This document shows, piece by piece, positions 13,107-24,849 of a stretch of DNA of 64,000 nucleotides. The notes under the pieces are model-generated. The model did not search any database. It had not been told where the DNA came from and worked only from the letters and a program-made list of their open reading frames with translations. The stretch is from Heterobasidion occidentale (lineage: Eukaryota; Basidiomycota; Agaricomycetes; Russulales; Bondarzewiaceae), in the NCBI GenBank assembly GCA_039111635.1, contig JBCAQO010000004.1, forward strand, positions 1,054,001 to 1,118,000, in the 5' to 3' direction. The first letter of the stretch is position 1; each line of letters begins with the position of its first letter. Position numbers and translations under genes: made by a program.

Positions 13107-13515
13107 GTCAATCGTCGATCGTCGATGTGCAGAGTGCGGCGAAAATTTAGAGGTTCGGTCAGTCTATCACAATGGGTTTAGTACAAGGAAAACAAGGTCC
13201 ACACTCTCACTCACTTAATATGCTGGAAAGAAACTATCATTGATAACAAGCAAGGGGATGCGGATGCGAGCACTCACTCAAGCACAGCTTAGATGGTACA
13301 GTTTGTTTCTTATTTGACTGCTTTCAGCTCCGCGTCTACAGTGGGCTCTCTAGAATATTGTTTTCAAGCCCGCACCGCGGTTATTGAAGGTGAGAGACGA
13401 GATACAGCTTGCGAGCGACGACGCTGGAGACGACGGGAACAACTTGAAAGAGGACCCAGTTTAACTGGCACTGCCTGGCACTACTTACCGGCAGGTATTA
13501 CGTCATCGTATATTC
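13107..13515. promoter_or_regulatory. divergent intergenic region
   Basis: Separates the start of the SAM-like gene (-) from the start of F-box copy A (+), so it should contain both promoters. No distinct TATA box or repeat was recognised. Confidence 0.35.
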
Positions 13516-14792
13516 ATGTCACGACCCGTCGCTAACGCAGGTTCAACCGTATCGCTCACGTCCGATGAAAAAAAATTCCCTCCCGAGCTCATCGACTGTG
13601 TCTTGAACGATGGACTGACCCATGCTGACCTACTCGTCATGAGAGCGGTCAACAAGTTTTTCTATCATCTGTTGACACCTCGCATCTTTCGACGAGTGCG
13701 ATTCAGAGATACCTGGAAGAGTGCTACAGCATTCGAGGAGTTGACACGATGTCAAAATCTGGCTCAGCACATGAAGGAGATTATCTTTCAATCCATAAAT
13801 GCAGATGAGGAAGGAAAATAGATTTATATTGAAGAATTGCAACCGGATGATGGTATGGTCCTTGTCCTTCAATCCGACCGGCTTAATTTTCTCATCACTG
13901 CTCCCAGATTCCCTCGAAGATATTCCACAGGGTCGGTATTGGTCCATAACGGCCATCGAGGAGAAATTTCACTTGGCTTTTTCCAAACTGAACAAGCTCC
14001 CGAATCTCAAATCTCTAACACTGACATTCGACCCAAGTTTGGACTACATACCAAATATCCGTCGCCAAAATATTATTTTTGAAGCCATTGCATTTCAACA
14101 CCTTCATTCTCTCGAATCCATCACCGTCAATAACTTTATGACGGACTTCGCCTTAGTCTACAAAAGCCCTTCCTCCCTTGCCCTCTTTGGTTCACTGTCG
14201 CATCTGCGCCTCATGATTTTGCCTCAGACCGATGATCTGGAGGACGATCCACTATTTTTGGCTTCAGATAATTCAGCGCCAAATCCTCAAGCCACGTGCA
14301 TCCCTCTCCCAGTCCTTGGTATCACTCACACTCCACAGCCAAGCTGTCGAATTCGTATATCCCGTTGGCTTCGATTCCTCGTTCAGCTTCCGCTCGCTCA
14401 AACTTCCTTTCCTTGCATTTCCGTCGTTGAAGTATTTTTTGTTCGGTGAGAAAGCCTCTGATGTAGTTGATTTCATCGTTCGACACAAGGCCACACTCAG
14501 GACCCTCAAGCTCAAATCGTGCATGATCCTGCTACCCTCGACAGGACCGCGACGCTTCTGGTCTGGCGTCTGGACTTATTTTTTGAAGGAGCTGCAAACC
14601 TTGACATCACTGCATGTTGAAGAAGAAAATAGCCCTGTGAGGTATGGCATTGACGACGGCGCGCAATTCGAGCCCTTTTCTTACGGGGAACAGTCCGAGG
14701 ACCTCACAGAGCTCCCTGACCAGAAGGAGGACGATCGAGCCTTGGAGACTTTTCGAGAGTCCGTAGCTTCAAGGCGACTCACGCAATTGTGA
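13516..14792 (+). pseudogene. F-box protein, copy A, disrupted
   Basis: First of two tandem related genes. An F-box-like N-terminus (FPPELIDCVLND, then LLVMRAVNKFFYHLLTPRIFRRVRF) is followed by leucine-rich, LRR-like sequence with landmarks LGSLSHLRL, STGPRRFWSGVW and ELPDQKEDD near the end. An intron at 13853-13907 restores homology to copy B. The frame is broken by an in-frame TAG at 13819-13821, before that intron, and by one extra T in the T5 run at 14255-14259. As written only a 101-residue F-box fragment can be made. F-box proteins recruit substrates to SCF ubiquitin ligases. Confidence 0.72.
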
Positions 14793-15197
14793 TGGCGTTT
14801 GCGAAAAATCATTTCGATCTTTTCTCTTCGTCGCGCGTCCTCTACCTTCACCCGCATACACTAATTCTCCCGTCGTTCACCATTGCCGACTGACGCTCAA
14901 TTTCCATGCTAAGATTTCTTCTCAAACTGCTTCCCCAAACACTATATTCCGATGTGATTATTGACTCACGTTCTTGGTATATACCTTTTGAATCGATCCA
15001 CCCTACGTACTCCGATGTAGTATGCTTGCAAACTGGTTTCGGCTTGTCGAGTTGATTGACGATAAATTTATATGCAGCTCTAGTATGCAGCTATCAGCTT
15101 ACAAGTGGCGTGATCATGTGGTCTCGTTTTTTTTGCTCCCGCAACGACTGAGCTATTTTCCTTCCGCGACCCAGCCTTCAAAGCTTCACGAATAGCG
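14793..15197. other. spacer between tandem F-box copies
   Basis: No gene seen. Contains the 3' flank of copy A and the promoter region of copy B. Confidence 0.4.
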
Positions 15198-16383
15198 ATG
15201 GACTCGTTGCCTCTTGAACTTCTTGACTATGTTCTCAACAATATTCACGACTACTGGGATCTTCTACCGATGAGAAAGATAAGCAGAATCTTCTGCTATC
15301 TGGTGACGCCCCGTGTTTTCCGCCAAGTCCGGTTCAGAAATACATTCGAGAGCATCGCAGGATTCAACGAGATATATGGATGCCGAAATCTGGCGCAGTT
15401 TGTGAAGGAAGTCTGTTTTCGAACAGCAGGTACATCTTGGGATGCTCCTTGCATTTGAGATCCGGAGATGTTGAGCTTATAGGAAATCTAGACCACCCTA
15501 TCGTACCTCAGAGGTTATTCGAGCCTATAACAGCTATGGAAACGCAACTGGCCCTTGCTTTCTATCAACTTGGCACCTTCCCGAACCTCAGAGCGCCATC
15601 TATAGTGTTTGCTCCAGTGGAGGATGATTACCTGTCAAGTCTACGGCGACAACTTCTTCGTTTTTCTATGTTATGTGATGTCGAACTGCATTCGCTCAAA
15701 TCCCTCACAATCAAGCACCATATTGCTTTACCAGCCCAACTCTACTGGGACCCTGACTTCTATTGTCTGTTCAACTCATTGTCACACCTACACCTTAGTG
15801 TCTTGCCTTAGTGCGACGACGGACTGGAACATCATAGCGACTTCTGGGTCGAGGTGGTCTAGCTTCGGATACTGCGGCATGTCTCTCTTTCTCAATGCAT
15901 AGTATCTCTCTCACTCCGTTCAGTGTCCGATAACTACGACCGTACGACAATCCCATGGGTTTCGCAATCCCGTTCAGTTTTAAAGAAATTAATCTTCCTT
16001 TGCTCGAGTCCTTTTCCTTACAGTATTTCTTGCTCGGTGATGGGGCCTGCGATGGCATCGACTTCATCAGACGGCATGCTTCCACACTCCGGACCCTCGA
16101 ACTCAATTCGTGCCCACTTTTGCTACCTTCTACGGGACCGCTACGCTTCTGGTCGGGCATCTGGAATTGCTTTTCCGAGGAACTGAAAGCATTGACGTCC
16201 CTGCAAGTAAACGACGACGAAATTATTGGTATGTATGCGCTTGAGAAGGACTCAGAGTATGAGACGATTTTGTACGGGAGCTCCGAGTTCAGTGAAGATA
16301 TACCGGAGATCCCTGATCAGAAGGAGGACGATCGGACTTTGGAGGGATTGAAGGCTTTGGTGCTTTCTAGGCGACTCCCATGA
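15198..16383 (+). pseudogene. F-box protein, copy B, disrupted
   Basis: Paralog of the preceding gene with the same order: F-box (LPLELLDYVLNN, LVTPRVFRQVRFRNTFES), LRR-like middle, then STGPLRFWSGIWNCFSEELK and PEIPDQKEDDRTLEGLK. A 53-nt intron (15430-15482) joins exon 1 to the second frame. Two in-frame TAG codons (15809-15811 and 15860-15862) and one frame change near 15955 interrupt it. The lesions differ from those in copy A, so the two copies decayed independently after duplication. Confidence 0.72.
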
Positions 16384-17097
16384 CTGATATCGCGAGTGAG
16401 CAATATTTCAGATCTGTATCTATCACGGATTCTCACTGCCCCGTTGGCCTGTAGCCAATGCTCCATCGTGTTGATGCTACTCGATTATGATCACTCGTGT
16501 TTTCACCCTTGTTGCATCTCTTGCTGGCATATCATTCCGATGAGTGTAACTTTTATTTTCAAATCGTTACCAAAGTCGTTGGATTGTTTCGAAATTCTTC
16601 ACAATTTTGAACACGACTTGCTATATAGCTTTCAGAACCAGAAGTCATCTTTGCACCTTGACGCTGCACTACACATTCAGCACCAGCTCCGTTCGTTCGT
16701 ACATGCACCTCTACTTCATAAATACAGTCAAAAACAATTGCACACTGATCTTAGATCTAACCCATGTAGATGAGAAATGATCTCATCCGAACAAGATACA
16801 ATGAGACAGGAGACACGACAGACTTATGATCCGCGATGCGGTTTAAGAAAGGAATGATCACGGAAGGGTCAGCGCTGTCAGCCTCCGCCAAGAATTTTTG
16901 AGATGCACACTTACATCGCCGCCTCAAATTTCAGCCGGAATAGACAAATAACAACGACATCCCCGTCGTCAGGAACTACAAAGACCGGATGGTCAGACAC
17001 GCCCTTCCCACGGACGAACTGCAGAGTGGCAGCCACATACCACGTAAAAATACACATATTCGCCCTCTACCGCACTGCAACCCTAAGCCCCAGTCTC
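16384..17097. other. no gene seen
   Basis: AT-richer stretch downstream of F-box copy B. Only short open frames without recognisable similarity or splice-linked exons. Confidence 0.4.
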
Positions 17098-17247
17098 TCA
17101 GAAAGATCGGTTCGATGCGGGCGCGGATTGTGGATGACGAGAGGGACGCGTCAAGAAGCCAATGAGGACGGCCGCGATGGCCGTGGTGATGATGTCGACC
17201 CCGAGCAGGGTGAGATTGCGGGGGTCGAAGGTCGCTGGGGGGTTCAT
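17098..17247 (-). CDS. possible 49-residue single-span membrane protein
   Basis: A short frame starts at ATG 17247 and ends at TGA 17098. It encodes NPPATFDPRNLTLLG, then a hydrophobic segment VDIITTAIAAVLIGFL, then a short polar tail. Third codon positions in the hydrophobic stretch are mostly C or G, like the genuine genes nearby. A TATAAAA motif lies about 65 bp upstream (around 17313-17319, minus strand). It could instead be the first exon of a longer gene. No family recognised. Confidence 0.35.
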   Translation of the reverse strand: MNPPATFDPRNLTLLGVDIITTAIAAVLIGFLTRPSRHPQSAPASNRSF

Positions 17248-17312
17248 GGCGTAAGGTGTGGGGGCTTGTGGGGGCTGCGAGCTTGTGTCCCTTGCATCTG
17301 CGGCGTGCAGAA

Positions 17313-17319
17313 TTTTATA
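17313..17319 (-). promoter_or_regulatory. TATA box before small membrane ORF
   Basis: TATAAAA on the minus strand, about 65 bp upstream of the ATG at 17247. The spacing is typical for a fungal core promoter. Confidence 0.35.
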
Positions 17320-17908
17320 CCTTGATCAGTGGGGGACCATTGCTTCGCAGACAGCGTTGGGGTATGGGGAGCTGTGGGGTTGTTCCCTGAAGCTGCACGC
17401 TTCGGTCCGGATCAGAGCAGCCCGGAGCACGAGCTTGGGCACTTATCAGCTCAGCAACGAAGATGGCGGACGCGTTTCCAATCGTGAACCTTGCAGGCAC
17501 GGCATGGGAAGGGCTCTTCGAATAGACCTTCCATGCTCTTCTATGATCTCTAATATCAAGCAAGAACGCAAAATATTCGAGACCTAACTATGAATGGGAC
17601 GCACCCAGCTGATTCTCCGCTGAGGATGCTCAGGCTTACGGCATCGCACGTAACCATGCATCTCGACGGCGAATATGCTCAGTCGAGGTGCCAGGTTCAA
17701 AGAATGCAGAACGTAGCCTCTGAATCTGAAGGATGATGTAGATGAGATGTCAGCCCGTACAGGAAGATCTCTTGCGCCGATAAGCCCAGCCACTTCTAGC
17801 CTCTTTGCGCTGCACGCTCTTAAACGGAGTTAGGCTGCGAACCGTAGAAACGAACTTCATTGGGATACAGAGAGCTCAGCTAGTGCATGATCGATGCTCT
17901 GCCCGAAA

Positions 17909-18681
17909 CTACAGTAACACCAACACAATCGTGCCAATGGCCGTCGCACCCAACACGGCGTATCCCGACTTGTATGCGCCGCTGAGCGACAAGACTGCAA
18001 AAAGACACGGGTCGAGTTGGAATTACACAGAGAAGAGACGAAAGAAGACGTACATTTTCCAGAATCCCACGCGAGATGCCGGAGACCGTTGAACGAGTGG
18101 AATGCAAAAGGCGCAGCGAGGATCGTCTTGGCCGCAATTTTGACGGACTCAGGAAGGGCCTGGACAGTCTCGACGATGTTGGCGGTGCTGAATGTGGAAG
18201 GTGCAATAAGGTATGCAAGGGAGAAGCCGTAAAGTACTGTGTTACAGCAGAAAGCGGAGGTAAGGTCAAGGTGAGTAACACATAAGTTGTGCAGATCACG
18301 CACAAACGCTCAGTCCAGTTCCCGTCACACGGTTCGCAATGGATCCAAGCCAGGTAAGTTGTGGTTGGTAGATGGTGAAGTGAGGGCTGGAGGGGCGTTT
18401 GATGCGTTGAGCGTTCAAGATCTGTTCGGAAGCCGAGGGTGGGAGCGACTGTGTCTGCACAGAACTATGCGCAATCGAGCCGAGGTTTGAGCGGTGGAGA
18501 TTAGTACGAGGATTGACGTACTCACCGCTTAGGGAATGTGGAACGCAGAGCAACCTGGTTTCTCGCTGATTCTGATTCAAGTTCTGCTGGAAGGTGACAA
18601 GCAGCGACACGACACACCAATTTTCGGCGAAAAAGCAGCACGCCGCAGCGCAGAGCCCAAACCGACGCGTGTGCAGTTCAT
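17909..18681 (-). CDS. SDHC: succinate dehydrogenase cytochrome b subunit (complex II subunit C)
   Basis: Membrane anchor of mitochondrial succinate dehydrogenase, which binds haem b and ubiquinone. Diagnostic sequence: [39 protein letters not shown], then [14 protein letters not shown], which contains the conserved haem-ligand histidine, and a last span ending IGTIVLVLL. Exons inferred: 18681-18526, 18464-18304, 18236-18054, 17994-17909, with introns of 61, 67 and 59 nt; the first intron carries a TACTAAT-like branch site. The N-terminus ([19 protein letters not shown]) suits a mitochondrial presequence. Its frame does not join the frame ending [13 protein letters not shown] without a one-base shift, so exon 1 has either a sequencing indel or an unseen intron. 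The core protein is intact. Confidence 0.9.
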
Positions 18682-18689
18682 GGTGGTAG

Positions 18690-19649
18690 AGAGTAACGTT
18701 GGCGGCTTTGACGATGGGAGAGAGCGGGACAGGCAACGCCTGTTCAAACTCCGATCGCGCCGCTCCGGACATTGCATTTCACGTGCTCTCGCCCACAACC
18801 GACTTGTGGGTCCAACTTTTCCGTCCATCATCATACAGTACTCTCTTTCGGCCTCCTCGTGAATGATCAGAATAATATGTCTTTCCAAGAGAAATCACCA
18901 TTTTTGCCGCTACCTGTGCCTCATTTATGAACCTACAGACTTTTATGAGGACCGCGCAGACACGTTGCAATCCAACCTCGCAGCGGCGGTAGAAGAAACT
19001 AGAGATTTCCGCCGCATGCGGTAGCTGGACATGGAGCGACGATTTGAGTACGTCTGTATCTCTCCCTCCTTGGTAAATCCAAGCCAGCCTGTTGACTGTA
19101 TCTGATCCTACAGGCATCGACTGTAGTGCAAGGACATGGAACTATTGCGTTGGACGCCTTACCCTCTGTGAATAGCTCCACCCCGCCTACGAGTCCAAGG
19201 CGCAAATATTAGCTGATCAGTGTCCACGACCATGATCGACAGCTGACGGCTATTCCTGGCAATTGTACAAGAAAGCAACGGACACTGCCGGGCATCTGAT
19301 AGTCAGGTGCGTCCCACGGAAACACAGAGGGTATCGGTTGGCGGTTGGCATCCTCTGAAGGACTCAGTATGCATGCGGTATGTAGGTCTATGCCTCTGTC
19401 AAATGTTTTTTCTTCTTCTCAAAAGCTCTTACCATCCTTGATTTTCAAAGTACATTTGTCTTATAACCACCCGTGAAGCTTTTCGACTTCTCTTCACTGA
19501 CACGCCTCCTTGTGTCATAGCGCTGACCCAATCCTTCCCTTTGAGCCTCTCGCCCTTGTCCCATCACGTATTGCTTTCGTCAAAACACACACGTGTTTCT
19601 TGAGTTTCGTTCCATAATATCGCTATCCAAGTACATCGTCTGATATTGT
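18690..19649. other. intergenic; SDHC promoter side
   Basis: Upstream of SDHC (-) and of a possible mini-gene (+). No recognisable gene or repeat; presumably promoter sequence for one or both. Confidence 0.35.
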
Positions 19650-19897
19650 ATGGCATCCCAACGGTCCGACAGTCATTCGGATGTGCTTGTAAGTTCCTCG
19701 TAGAAATCGTGAACCAGCAGATTTACTAGATTTTACTTTCCAGGATTGCTGGCGGTCACAAGACCCGGCTGCATCTTTCATGTACGTCTTGCTATTGTCC
19801 TCACATAATATGCCGTGCCAAGCGGTTCTGTGCGCCTCGTGTGTGCTGGTCGAGTGATATCCTCAAACACTGGCTGAGGGCGAGGACAAGGAGGTGA
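19650..19897 (+). CDS. possible 39-residue mini-gene with two introns
   Basis: Three small exons (19650-19688, 19744-19781, 19855-19897) join in phase. They would encode MASQRSDSHSDVL, DCWRSQDPAASF and IDILKHWLRARTRR, then stop. The first intron is GTAAGT...TTTCCAG (55 nt) and the second begins GTACGT. The good splice signals are the main support; no family is recognised. It could instead be an upstream exon set for the HMG-box gene, but I found no in-phase junction. Confidence 0.25.
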
Positions 19898-19934
19898 AAT
19901 TCAATTGCCTTTTCCGTCCACACCATCCTTCTCC

Positions 19935-20031
19935 AAGTCACGCTGTTCTTATAGCGAAGGGTAACTTTCGTCGAAGGCCTCTGCTCACTGTGCAGGACGT
20001 CGACGGGACACTCGTATAAAAAGGTGCGCAA
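19935..20031 (+). promoter_or_regulatory. promoter of HMG-box gene 1 with conserved blocks
   Basis: Three blocks recur in order upstream of HMG-box gene 2: AAGTCACGC (19935-19943), AGGCCTCTGCTCACTGTG (19975-19992) and TATAAAAAGGTGCGCAA (20015-20031). In gene 2 the middle block differs at one of 18 bases, and the TATA block is identical over 17. The distance between the first two blocks is 40 bp in both promoters. The TATA block starts 47 bp before the ATG at 20062. Confidence 0.75.
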
Positions 20032-20061
20032 AATGAAGCTTTATCCTCACCAAAGTGCGCC

Positions 20062-21471
20062 ATGTCCTCCCCTTGCCCGCAGATTCCTTCCCACTCGGAT
20101 TCCAAGTCGATTTCGACGCTCAGTACGCTGGTATTGAGACCTTCACCTATGACGTCAATCATCCTTTCACCTCTCCTGCCTCACCCGACCTCTCCCATGC
20201 CTTCACAGGCCTCCAGGTCTCCTCGTCTCCAGAGCTATATTCCCACGGCCTCAATCCCCCTTTCCCTTTCTCATCTCCTGCCACTTCAGAGACTTCCACT
20301 TTTGTCGCCTCGCCCTCATCCACCACATCCAATGTCCCCTCACCCTCACCCTCCCCACCGCGCAAGACCACCAAGGCGACCCGCACGCCGAGGAAGGCTG
20401 CCCACAAAGCCTTACCCCGTAACGACCCTGACCGTGTCAAGCGCTCCCTGAACGCGTTCATGCTTTTCCGCCGTCATGTCACCTCTCAGAGGAAGTCGAT
20501 GCTCGAGAAGATCGAGAAGGACCACAGCAATATCAGCAAGCTCGTAGGGTCCATGTGGCAGGAGATGACCATGCAGGAGCGCCAGCCGTGGTTTGCCGCC
20601 GCCGCCGCTGAGAAGCGCATGCACGAGGAAAGACACCCCGGCTACAAATTTGCGCCCGTCGCGCGCGACCGCAAGAAGCGCAGGAAGAGGCGCAATGGGA
20701 AGGCGGAGGCTAACAGGATCAAGGACCTTGCGCGTCTGATAAATGAGGACAGGCCGGAGGAAGATATCATCGCCATCGCAGCCTTGCACGCGAGCTACAT
20801 CGCGAGCTTGTCTCAGACCGAGCGGGACGAGCGGGGCGAAGGCAAGGAGCAGGTGGTGAAGGAGCCGGTGACTATGCAGACCGAAGCGTCGGCCTCGAGC
20901 ACGATCGTATGGGCGCCGGAGATCGCAGAGTTGCCTGCTGTTGGTGTTGAGGTCGACATCGAGCCTGCCGCCTTCACCGATCCCATTCTCACTCCCGATC
21001 TGCCCGCTTCCATGTCGTGGCCATATGATATCACCGTGGTATGTATCTTTTACATCTGTCCCTTCTGTTTATTTTCTGATACGACCTTCACATGGTTAGA
21101 CTACCACAGACTCGGCTTACCCTGAGTACCCTGAGTACTCCAACGCCTCAGCCGATCTGGCGTATTCGTATCCCCCGACCATGATGGCCGTTCAGCCTCA
21201 TAATGATGCATCGCTCCTTGCTCAGTACACAGATACGCAGTATATCTACGATCTAATCACTCCGGCGGCGTCTTTTCCCGAACTCGAGCTTGCAAATTCG
21301 GCCGTCCAGGGCTACTCGTCCCAATTAGCTGCACAAGGACACGTTCATACTTCGTCCGAATACTACGACTCGCAGGCGGTGGCGACGACGAACGCCGTAG
21401 AATCTTCGACCCCGATGCTCACCGAGCTGCCTCAGCCTAGCGGCGGTTGGGATAGCGGCGGTTGGTACTGA
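20062..21471 (+). CDS. HMG-box transcription factor 1
   Basis: Predicted DNA-binding protein with one HMG box, from DRVKRSLNAFMLFRRHV through SNISKLVGSMWQEMT to HPGYKFAPVARD, about residues 120-200. A basic KKRRKRRNGK stretch and the motif RIKDLARLINEDRPEEDI follow; the latter also occurs in HMG-box gene 2. The N-terminus is Ser/Pro-rich. The intron at 21039-21099 joins the main exon to a Tyr-rich C-terminus ending GGWDSGGWY. The HMG frame has no ATG: the ATG aligned with that of gene 2 (20062) is one base out of frame, as if a base was lost in codon 2 (ATGTC-CTCCCC against ATGTCTCTCCC). This is either a sequencing error or an inactivating deletion. Confidence 0.8.
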
Positions 21472-22529
21472 TGTCCCCCCTTCCCCATTCCATTTATGAA
21501 TCTTTCTTTCCCCCATCTCTTCTCATCCACTGTAATTCCCCTGCATTCCACATGGACATCCGTAGCTACTGTAGCCCTATGCCTTCCCCTATATTCCCGC
21601 ACTTCCTTGGTGCTTTGTTCTGTATCGGTATCGGTTTCTCAGACGCTGGTCGTGACTTTTTCTGGGCAGGTTGGACGTGTCTATCCTTTCAAGTCAATCC
21701 ATTATGATGAAATAAATTGTTCTAACCACCGAAATCGCTGTGCACGCTGCAGACTTGCGAGAGCAGGAGATGTCAACGGCCCGGCACGGCGGCACGGCGG
21801 ATGCGCGCTTCACTCAATCGGTCCGCCACCCGAACTGGCTTCCGTTCACACGGTACGTGGACGAGTTGTTGCTTTCCTAATGGCCGCCTGGACTTTCCTG
21901 TGCACTGTCTCTTTGTCCAGATACAGAAATGCCTCATCGTATTTGGATCTGAATCAACTTGGAATCTGTGTAGAACTTTTCAGGAACTGCGTAGACTCAA
22001 GGTGAGTCGTGACGTCGTCCGACCGGGATTCGGGACTTATTTTAAGTTTTCCCAATGCTGTTCGATTTTTGTCGCACAGCATGTATGACAAGCACTGAGC
22101 GCTGAACAATACAATGGTCTTGTCAACAATCTCTCTTGACACGTGAAGGGTCCGGGAGCTCTCGTCTCCCCAACAATTCGGCAAAAGTATTTCAGATTCA
22201 AATCATAAACATATTCGAGAAATCGGCCACATTTACGATATCTGAGTGTTAAAGAGAACACAACGAGAAGAAACTGTGGGCCATGTTGAGAGTCACGATG
22301 CCAAAAGTTGAAATGCGACTGACGGTGTCCACCAAGCTCACGATCTTCATGAATCGTTTGCGGGCCCGCCCGAGGAGTACCGTGTGAGTAGTACTATTGC
22401 TTGTATATGCGCACTGATAGCACTCCAATAGCCTCATTTCTTTTGGTGCGCGAAGGAGAGGCTGTCCTTTGACAATGTGCATCAACTTGACTCTCTAACT
22501 TGTATCGACCATCTTTCCCTCACGCGCGT
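21472..22529. other. no gene seen
   Basis: Downstream of HMG-box gene 1 and before the tandem duplication. Short open frames only. Confidence 0.4.
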
Positions 22530-24360
22530 GACTTTGCATCTTGCAATCTGTCAATTTTGGCGGATCCCATCACCGCCGTCAGAATATTTCTCCTGAAACA
22601 GAACCCAAGCTGTCACTCACTTCGGTGCGATGTCCATGAAACAACCTCCTTGTTGTGTGTATGTACCGTAAATTTTCTTCTTGAGTAGAACACGGGATCA
22701 CCTGGAGGGGCTGATGCTCTTTTTTCCCGATGTATTTGTCGCCTTCAGGCAAGCTCTTTGCTAGATTGAGCTCCTCAAGTACTGCATCAGGACGCATAGC
22801 CGCTGGCGCGGATGCCGTTTGTTGAAAGGGTGACTTCCGGGTCTCTTTTAGGTGCTCCAGTTGAAGCTCAAACGTTGACGAAGCGAGCACCAGAGCTCCG
22901 AACATGTGGACGTCAAATGCTCATGGTGCCCCAGTCATATCTTCCGATGCATATTCTTCATATGCAAGGCTCAAGCCCCTCAATATCTCTCTTGCTTGTG
23001 AGACTGGCTTCTACGGTTTGTGAGATCATCGCTGTGTTTTGTCGTGGTTTCAATTCGGTTCACAGTGGTTTCAGTACTATCGTTCGCAGTTTCGACCTAC
23101 CTCCTCGCGTGAGTCGCACCCTAACATAAATAAGCCATAAAAAATCATCTGACGTCCTCAAAGTCGTAAAGGCTTCAAAACAAGGGCCATCCTCATCATG
23201 TGGATAACAACGTTCATAATGTTTGCGGCCTCGACCTGCCATCTGGTTTTGCAGTGGTCAGGTATCTTGGACGGCCTCCGAACTGAGCTCGGTGGGGGTT
23301 CCTTCGAGCCTTCCTTTGGAATTCAAGTGGCATCCTTTGTAAATATATATCTACCTGTTATCAAGGTGAGTTCCTTGGTCGCATCATTTCTGACACCTGT
23401 TGATCATTTGGCAGTATTCCTTGAGCGATGGAATCGTACTCTGGAGGGTATGGATTATGTGGGGACGCAGCATGAAAGTTTTATTAGTCACTGTGCTATT
23501 TTCCTTAGGATCCGGTAAGTGGCCTGTTTCATTTCGAGCTTCAGAAATAACCTTTATATCAGTGGGTGCTAGTGTATTCATCCCCTTTGATGGCTTCATT
23601 GCCATCTATGCCTCGACATTGATCAACAATGTTATCGCTACTATGCTCATCGTGGTGAAGGCGTGGTCAGTATGTTAATGTGATCAGGTCCTACTGCTCA
23701 AATGAATGCACTCACAGGCAACACCGTCGGCTGCTGAAATCTCACTTGAATAACACAATATAGATCTCAGGCCCTAGCTGTACGCGCTCTACTTGTCGAA
23801 TCCGGGACTCTTTACTACGTTATATGGGTGAGCGGCGTTGTGCACATTGACGGCGTGTGTGCCTCTCACGCGACGCACCACGCGATAGATCATATTCCTC
23901 GTGGCCCGGTGTTCTGTTTTCAGCAGATTCACCATCACTGCCACGTCTGTACTGACGATCCTCCCGGGCATCACGGTTCAAGTATCTGTGCGTTCCCTAT
24001 CTCTCCTTAATTAGTGAAGACTCAGCCTACCTCGAGCAGGGGATTTGTCCAACCGCGGTGATCGCCTTGGCAGCGCTCCAGAGGACCACTTGGGACATGA
24101 GCGTCGGGAAAGATATGTCTCAGAATGCGCCTCACACTGAGATGCGCTTCGTGACAAGGGATACCCGTTCCGGCACAGCGACAACTCAGACTGGTCACCC
24201 GACACTGTCTGTTGATGAGGGACCCCATGCGCCTGAGGGTCAAGTGATGGGTGGAGATGCGTATCCTTAGTGGACAACGTGTTCATGGACTTGAACCTAT
24301 ATACTCTCGCGCGACAAAAGCGGGTCATCAGAAGCGCACCAAGGGGCTGTAAGTAGGCCG
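22530..24360. repeat. tandem duplication, unit 1
   Basis: First unit of a direct duplication with an offset of about 2.32 kb. Similarity to unit 2 (about 24850-26640) covers the upstream flank (shared GCAATCTGTCAATTT and AATGTCCATGAAAC) and all eight exons of the membrane-protein gene. Confidence 0.75.
22937..24270 (+). pseudogene. multi-pass membrane protein, copy 1, inactivated
   Basis: Aligns exon by exon with the intact copy at 25257-26600. The start codon is ATA (22937-22939) where copy 2 has ATG. The acceptor of the second intron is GG instead of AG, just before CTTCAAAACAAGG near 23168; the nearest AG is one base upstream and shifts the frame. Two bases are missing after the exon-6 segment CACTTGAATAACAC (about 23750-23762), which brings an in-frame TAG. 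Later exons and the final stop (24268-24270) remain in good order, so loss is recent. Confidence 0.82.
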
Positions 24361-24849
24361 CTTCTCATGTTTGTTCACACCCCGTAAAAACAGTTCAATC
24401 CCTCCGGGCTTCGCGAGTTAACAATCTGGGAGTAATGCCAATCAGACGGACGATACAAAGGGGGTACGATACCATTCAATAATGTTGTCAGATGCGGAAG
24501 CACACGATGTGCTACTGCTTGCGACGACCACAAACAGTCAGATGGGGAATGGGTTCTGGCAGAACGAAGTGCAGGACTGGGAAGGTGTCAATTTCGACGA
24601 GACGGGCGCATCCAGGGCGATGCTGCATGTGTCTCTGAATTGTATCAAAATGACCTCGACGTACGTACCCTGGCACCTGTATACACCGACATCAAAACAG
24701 AGCTGACCTGGTCCGCAGCGAAGCATTGAAGAAAGCACATCGGAGCATCGGAGAAGCAACCGTGGTCCACGTCGAGAGACGCAATGTTATCCTTGATTAA
24801 TGTGCGCCAACTATTCAACTCTTATCAGTCATCTTACTCTCACGTACGG
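24361..24849. other. spacer between duplication units
   Basis: Not clearly shared with the other unit. No gene supported. Confidence 0.35.
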
